From contig JAUVRU010000018.1 of the NCBI GenBank assembly GCA_030597485.1, positions 1 through 13,667 on the forward strand: DNA of 13,667 bases, read 5' to 3'. The first letter of the stretch is position 1, and every line of letters begins with the position of its first letter. Shown piece by piece: positions 12,895 through 13,667 of the stretch. A program made the position numbers and the translations under genes. This stretch comes from Anaerolineae bacterium. Its GTDB lineage: Bacteria > Chloroflexota > Anaerolineae > 4572-78 > NAK82. The notes under the pieces were generated by a model. The model did not search any database. It worked only from the letters and a program-made list of their open reading frames with translations, and was not told the DNA's origin.

Positions 12895-13164
12895 ATGACA
12901 GCCATTCGTAACTTTGTCCGAAATCATCCTCAGATCACCGCGTGGATCGCCTTGGCGATTGGCATGGTGATCATTCTGGCCTGGTCGGCCAAGGACGTCG
13001 GTTTCACGGCCAGCCAATGGGCGGCGCTGATTGTAACCACCATCTTGCTGGCCGGTGCGTGCGTATGGATCATCGGCTGGGGAGATGAGGATGAAGCTGA
13101 GGGTGTGGGGGCGGAGCAGGTGGAGCCATCCAAGCCGAACCAGGAGAGCGCGGCCTCCGATTAG
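12895..13164 (+). CDS. Small two-helix membrane protein of unknown function
   Basis: Product of 89 residues. A short basic N-terminus (MTAIRNFVRNHPQ) leads to two hydrophobic helices, about 14-32 (ITAWIALAIGMVIILAWSA) and 42-62 (WAALIVTTILLAGACVWIIGW), and then an acidic tail (GDEDEAEGVGAEQVEPS). Both ends are predicted cytoplasmic from the basic N-terminus and the even helix number. ATG at 12895 has GGAGAG upstream with a 6-base spacer. It lies 43 bases after coaE on the same strand and is probably the last gene of that operon. I recall similar small proteins in Chloroflexota genomes but no assigned role. Confidence 0.75.
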   Translation: MTAIRNFVRNHPQITAWIALAIGMVIILAWSAKDVGFTASQWAALIVTTILLAGACVWIIGWGDEDEAEGVGAEQVEPSKPNQESAASD

Positions 13165-13217
13165 GCCGGTTGCTGCCCTCTCTGCGCAGAATGGCGCATC
13201 CTGATGCCACCCTGAGC

Positions 13218-13230
13218 CTGCCAACGGCAG
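13218..13230. repeat. Small hairpin CTGCC-AAC-GGCAG
   Basis: Perfect 5-base stem with a 3-base loop. It shares the CTGCC/GGCAG stem sequence with the larger palindrome at 13279-13305, suggesting related or duplicated repeat material. Confidence 0.35.
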
Positions 13231-13278
13231 TCTCGTTCTTCGAATGCCAGCTGGCTCCTGCTGATCGCAAACGAGAGT

Positions 13279-13305
13279 CCTGCCTTCGGCTTCGCTAAGG
13301 GCAGG
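13279..13305. repeat. REP-like dispersed palindromic element
   Basis: Outer arms CCTGCC (13279-13284) and GGCAGG (13300-13305), extended inward by TT/AA with one unpaired base. The interior GCCTTCGGCTTCGCTAAGG, read on the minus strand, would encode the peptide ALSEAEG. I recall this string as a recurrent spurious insertion in predicted proteins of Chloroflexota and other environmental bacteria, where it marks a dispersed palindromic repeat. An 11-base match lies at 8344-8354. Confidence 0.55.
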
Positions 13306-13323
13306 CGTCGGTTGGCTCTTCGC

Positions 13324-13342
13324 CGGGCCGCGTGGCGGCCCG
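13324..13342. repeat. Palindrome CGGGCCG...CGGCCCG
   Basis: Perfect 7-base GC-only arms (13324-13330 and 13336-13342) around a 5-base loop. Its right arm overlaps the left arm of the larger palindrome at 13338-13381, so both cannot form at once in one strand. Confidence 0.55.
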
Positions 13343-13381
13343 TCCTGGCTCGCGCCAGCGGGCCAGGGAGCCAGGACGGGC
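13338..13381. repeat. Large palindrome with 14-base perfect arms
   Basis: Arms GCCCGTCCTGGCTC (13338-13351) and GAGCCAGGACGGGC (13368-13381) are perfectly complementary around a 16-base interior that itself contains CGGGCC (13359-13364), able to pair with GGCCCG at 13337-13342. There is no U-run on either side. It could be a repeat element or a bidirectional transcription stop between the convergent genes. Confidence 0.65.
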
Positions 13382-13492
13382 GGACTGACAGACTGGGGGA
13401 AGTCCCGGGCACCAGAACACACCGCTTTTCGGCAGTCTCCCTGGGGGTCCGGGTATCAGGGCAGCCGGTAGGCTTGTTGGCCTTGGTGGTGC

Positions 13493-13667
13493 TTACACTA
13501 TCTTGTGCGTGATGACCACCAGGGGAATGATGGCGAACCAGGAATACATCGCGGCCGGTGCGCTGAAGATGGCTATGCCAATCGAGACTATGAACACGAC
13601 CGGTGCAACCAGCCGAACGACAAGCCCCTTTCGGATTACCAGCGGGCACAGGTCTTTGTCGACCAGC
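13493..13667 (-). CDS. C-terminus of a TMEM175-like (DUF1211) membrane protein (partial)
   Basis: On the minus strand the window opens inside a gene whose last 57 codons end at TAA (13493-13495). They read LVDKDLCPLVIRKGLVVRLV, then APVVFIVSIGIAIFSAPAAMY and SWFAIIPLVVITHKIV. A polar L-V-D-x-D-L segment, then an R-rich junction and two closely spaced hydrophobic helices ending the protein, matches my memory of the C-terminal end of the TMEM175 potassium-channel family (DUF1211). The N-terminal signature lies beyond the window, so the family cannot be confirmed here. It converges on the ABC-F operon across the palindrome-rich gap. Confidence 0.6.
   Translation of the reverse strand, partial: LVDKDLCPLVIRKGLVVRLVAPVVFIVSIGIAIFSAPAAMYSWFAIIPLVVITHKIV

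Larger units (their letters stand above)
13165..13492. other. Palindrome-rich intergenic region between convergent genes
   Basis: A 328-base gap between the end of the two-helix protein gene and the end of the TMEM175-like gene. No convincing reading frame is seen on either strand. It is unusually dense in inverted repeats, listed separately (13218-13230, 13279-13305, 13324-13342, 13338-13381). A further pair, TCTCGTT (13231-13237) with AACGAGA (13270-13276), brackets 32 bases. None has a U-run typical of intrinsic terminators, though the large ones could still stop or pause transcription from both sides. Confidence 0.6.

Noticed and set aside
11613..12905. 430-codon minus-strand open frame
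   Set aside because: Antisense to the coaE fusion. It is rich in His/Gln/Arg/Pro as expected for a shadow frame, and the forward gene has unmistakable motifs.

Overview
The window most likely comes from a member of the Chloroflexota (Anaerolineae-like). The reasons are a GC-rich chromosome, a huge acidic TPR protein carrying repeated PDWL-type motifs, several small proteins that resemble Chloroflexota families I remember, and a LexA operator of the GAAC-N4-GTTC type. The taxonomic call rests on pattern memory; no search was run. There is no rRNA, tRNA, CRISPR array, transposase, phage or plasmid gene. This is ordinary chromosome with housekeeping genes, some gene decay and several palindromic intergenic elements.

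Left part (1-3978, mostly minus strand). A possible C-terminal tail of a plus-strand gene sits at the left edge. It converges on a minus-strand pair: a large TPR/low-complexity protein (540-3029) followed 17 bases later by nucleoside diphosphate kinase (70-522). The pair is driven by a near-consensus promoter at 3091-3119. Next comes lexA (3346-3978, minus), with a hairpin downstream and a textbook self-regulated promoter in which the SOS box lies between the -35 and -10 boxes.

Middle (4227-8254). A plus-strand response-regulator gene is broken by at least two frameshifts and one stop (4227 to about 5170). It converges on a minus-strand set: a 97-residue zinc-ribbon protein, RsmI (16S rRNA 2'-O-methyltransferase), SelA (selenocysteine synthase) and a small membrane protein. 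The last three form a tight operon read from a promoter at 8297-8326.

Right part (8406-13667). A plus-strand promoter with a hairpin at its start site precedes a short, apparently truncated reading frame that overlaps a rhomboid-family membrane protease. A second promoter, whose start site lies inside an 8-base inverted repeat, drives a tight three-gene unit: an ABC-F ATPase, a dephospho-CoA kinase fused to a GNAT-like domain (4-base overlap), and a two-helix membrane protein. A palindrome-rich gap (13165-13492) follows, and then the C-terminus of a minus-strand TMEM175-like protein that runs off the right edge.

I found no clear previously undescribed multi-gene system. The best leads are the CoaE-GNAT fusion, the nine-copy PDWL-like motif array in the TPR protein, the decayed receiver/roadblock-like gene, the operator-like palindrome at the ABC-F promoter, and the overlapping palindromes near the right end.
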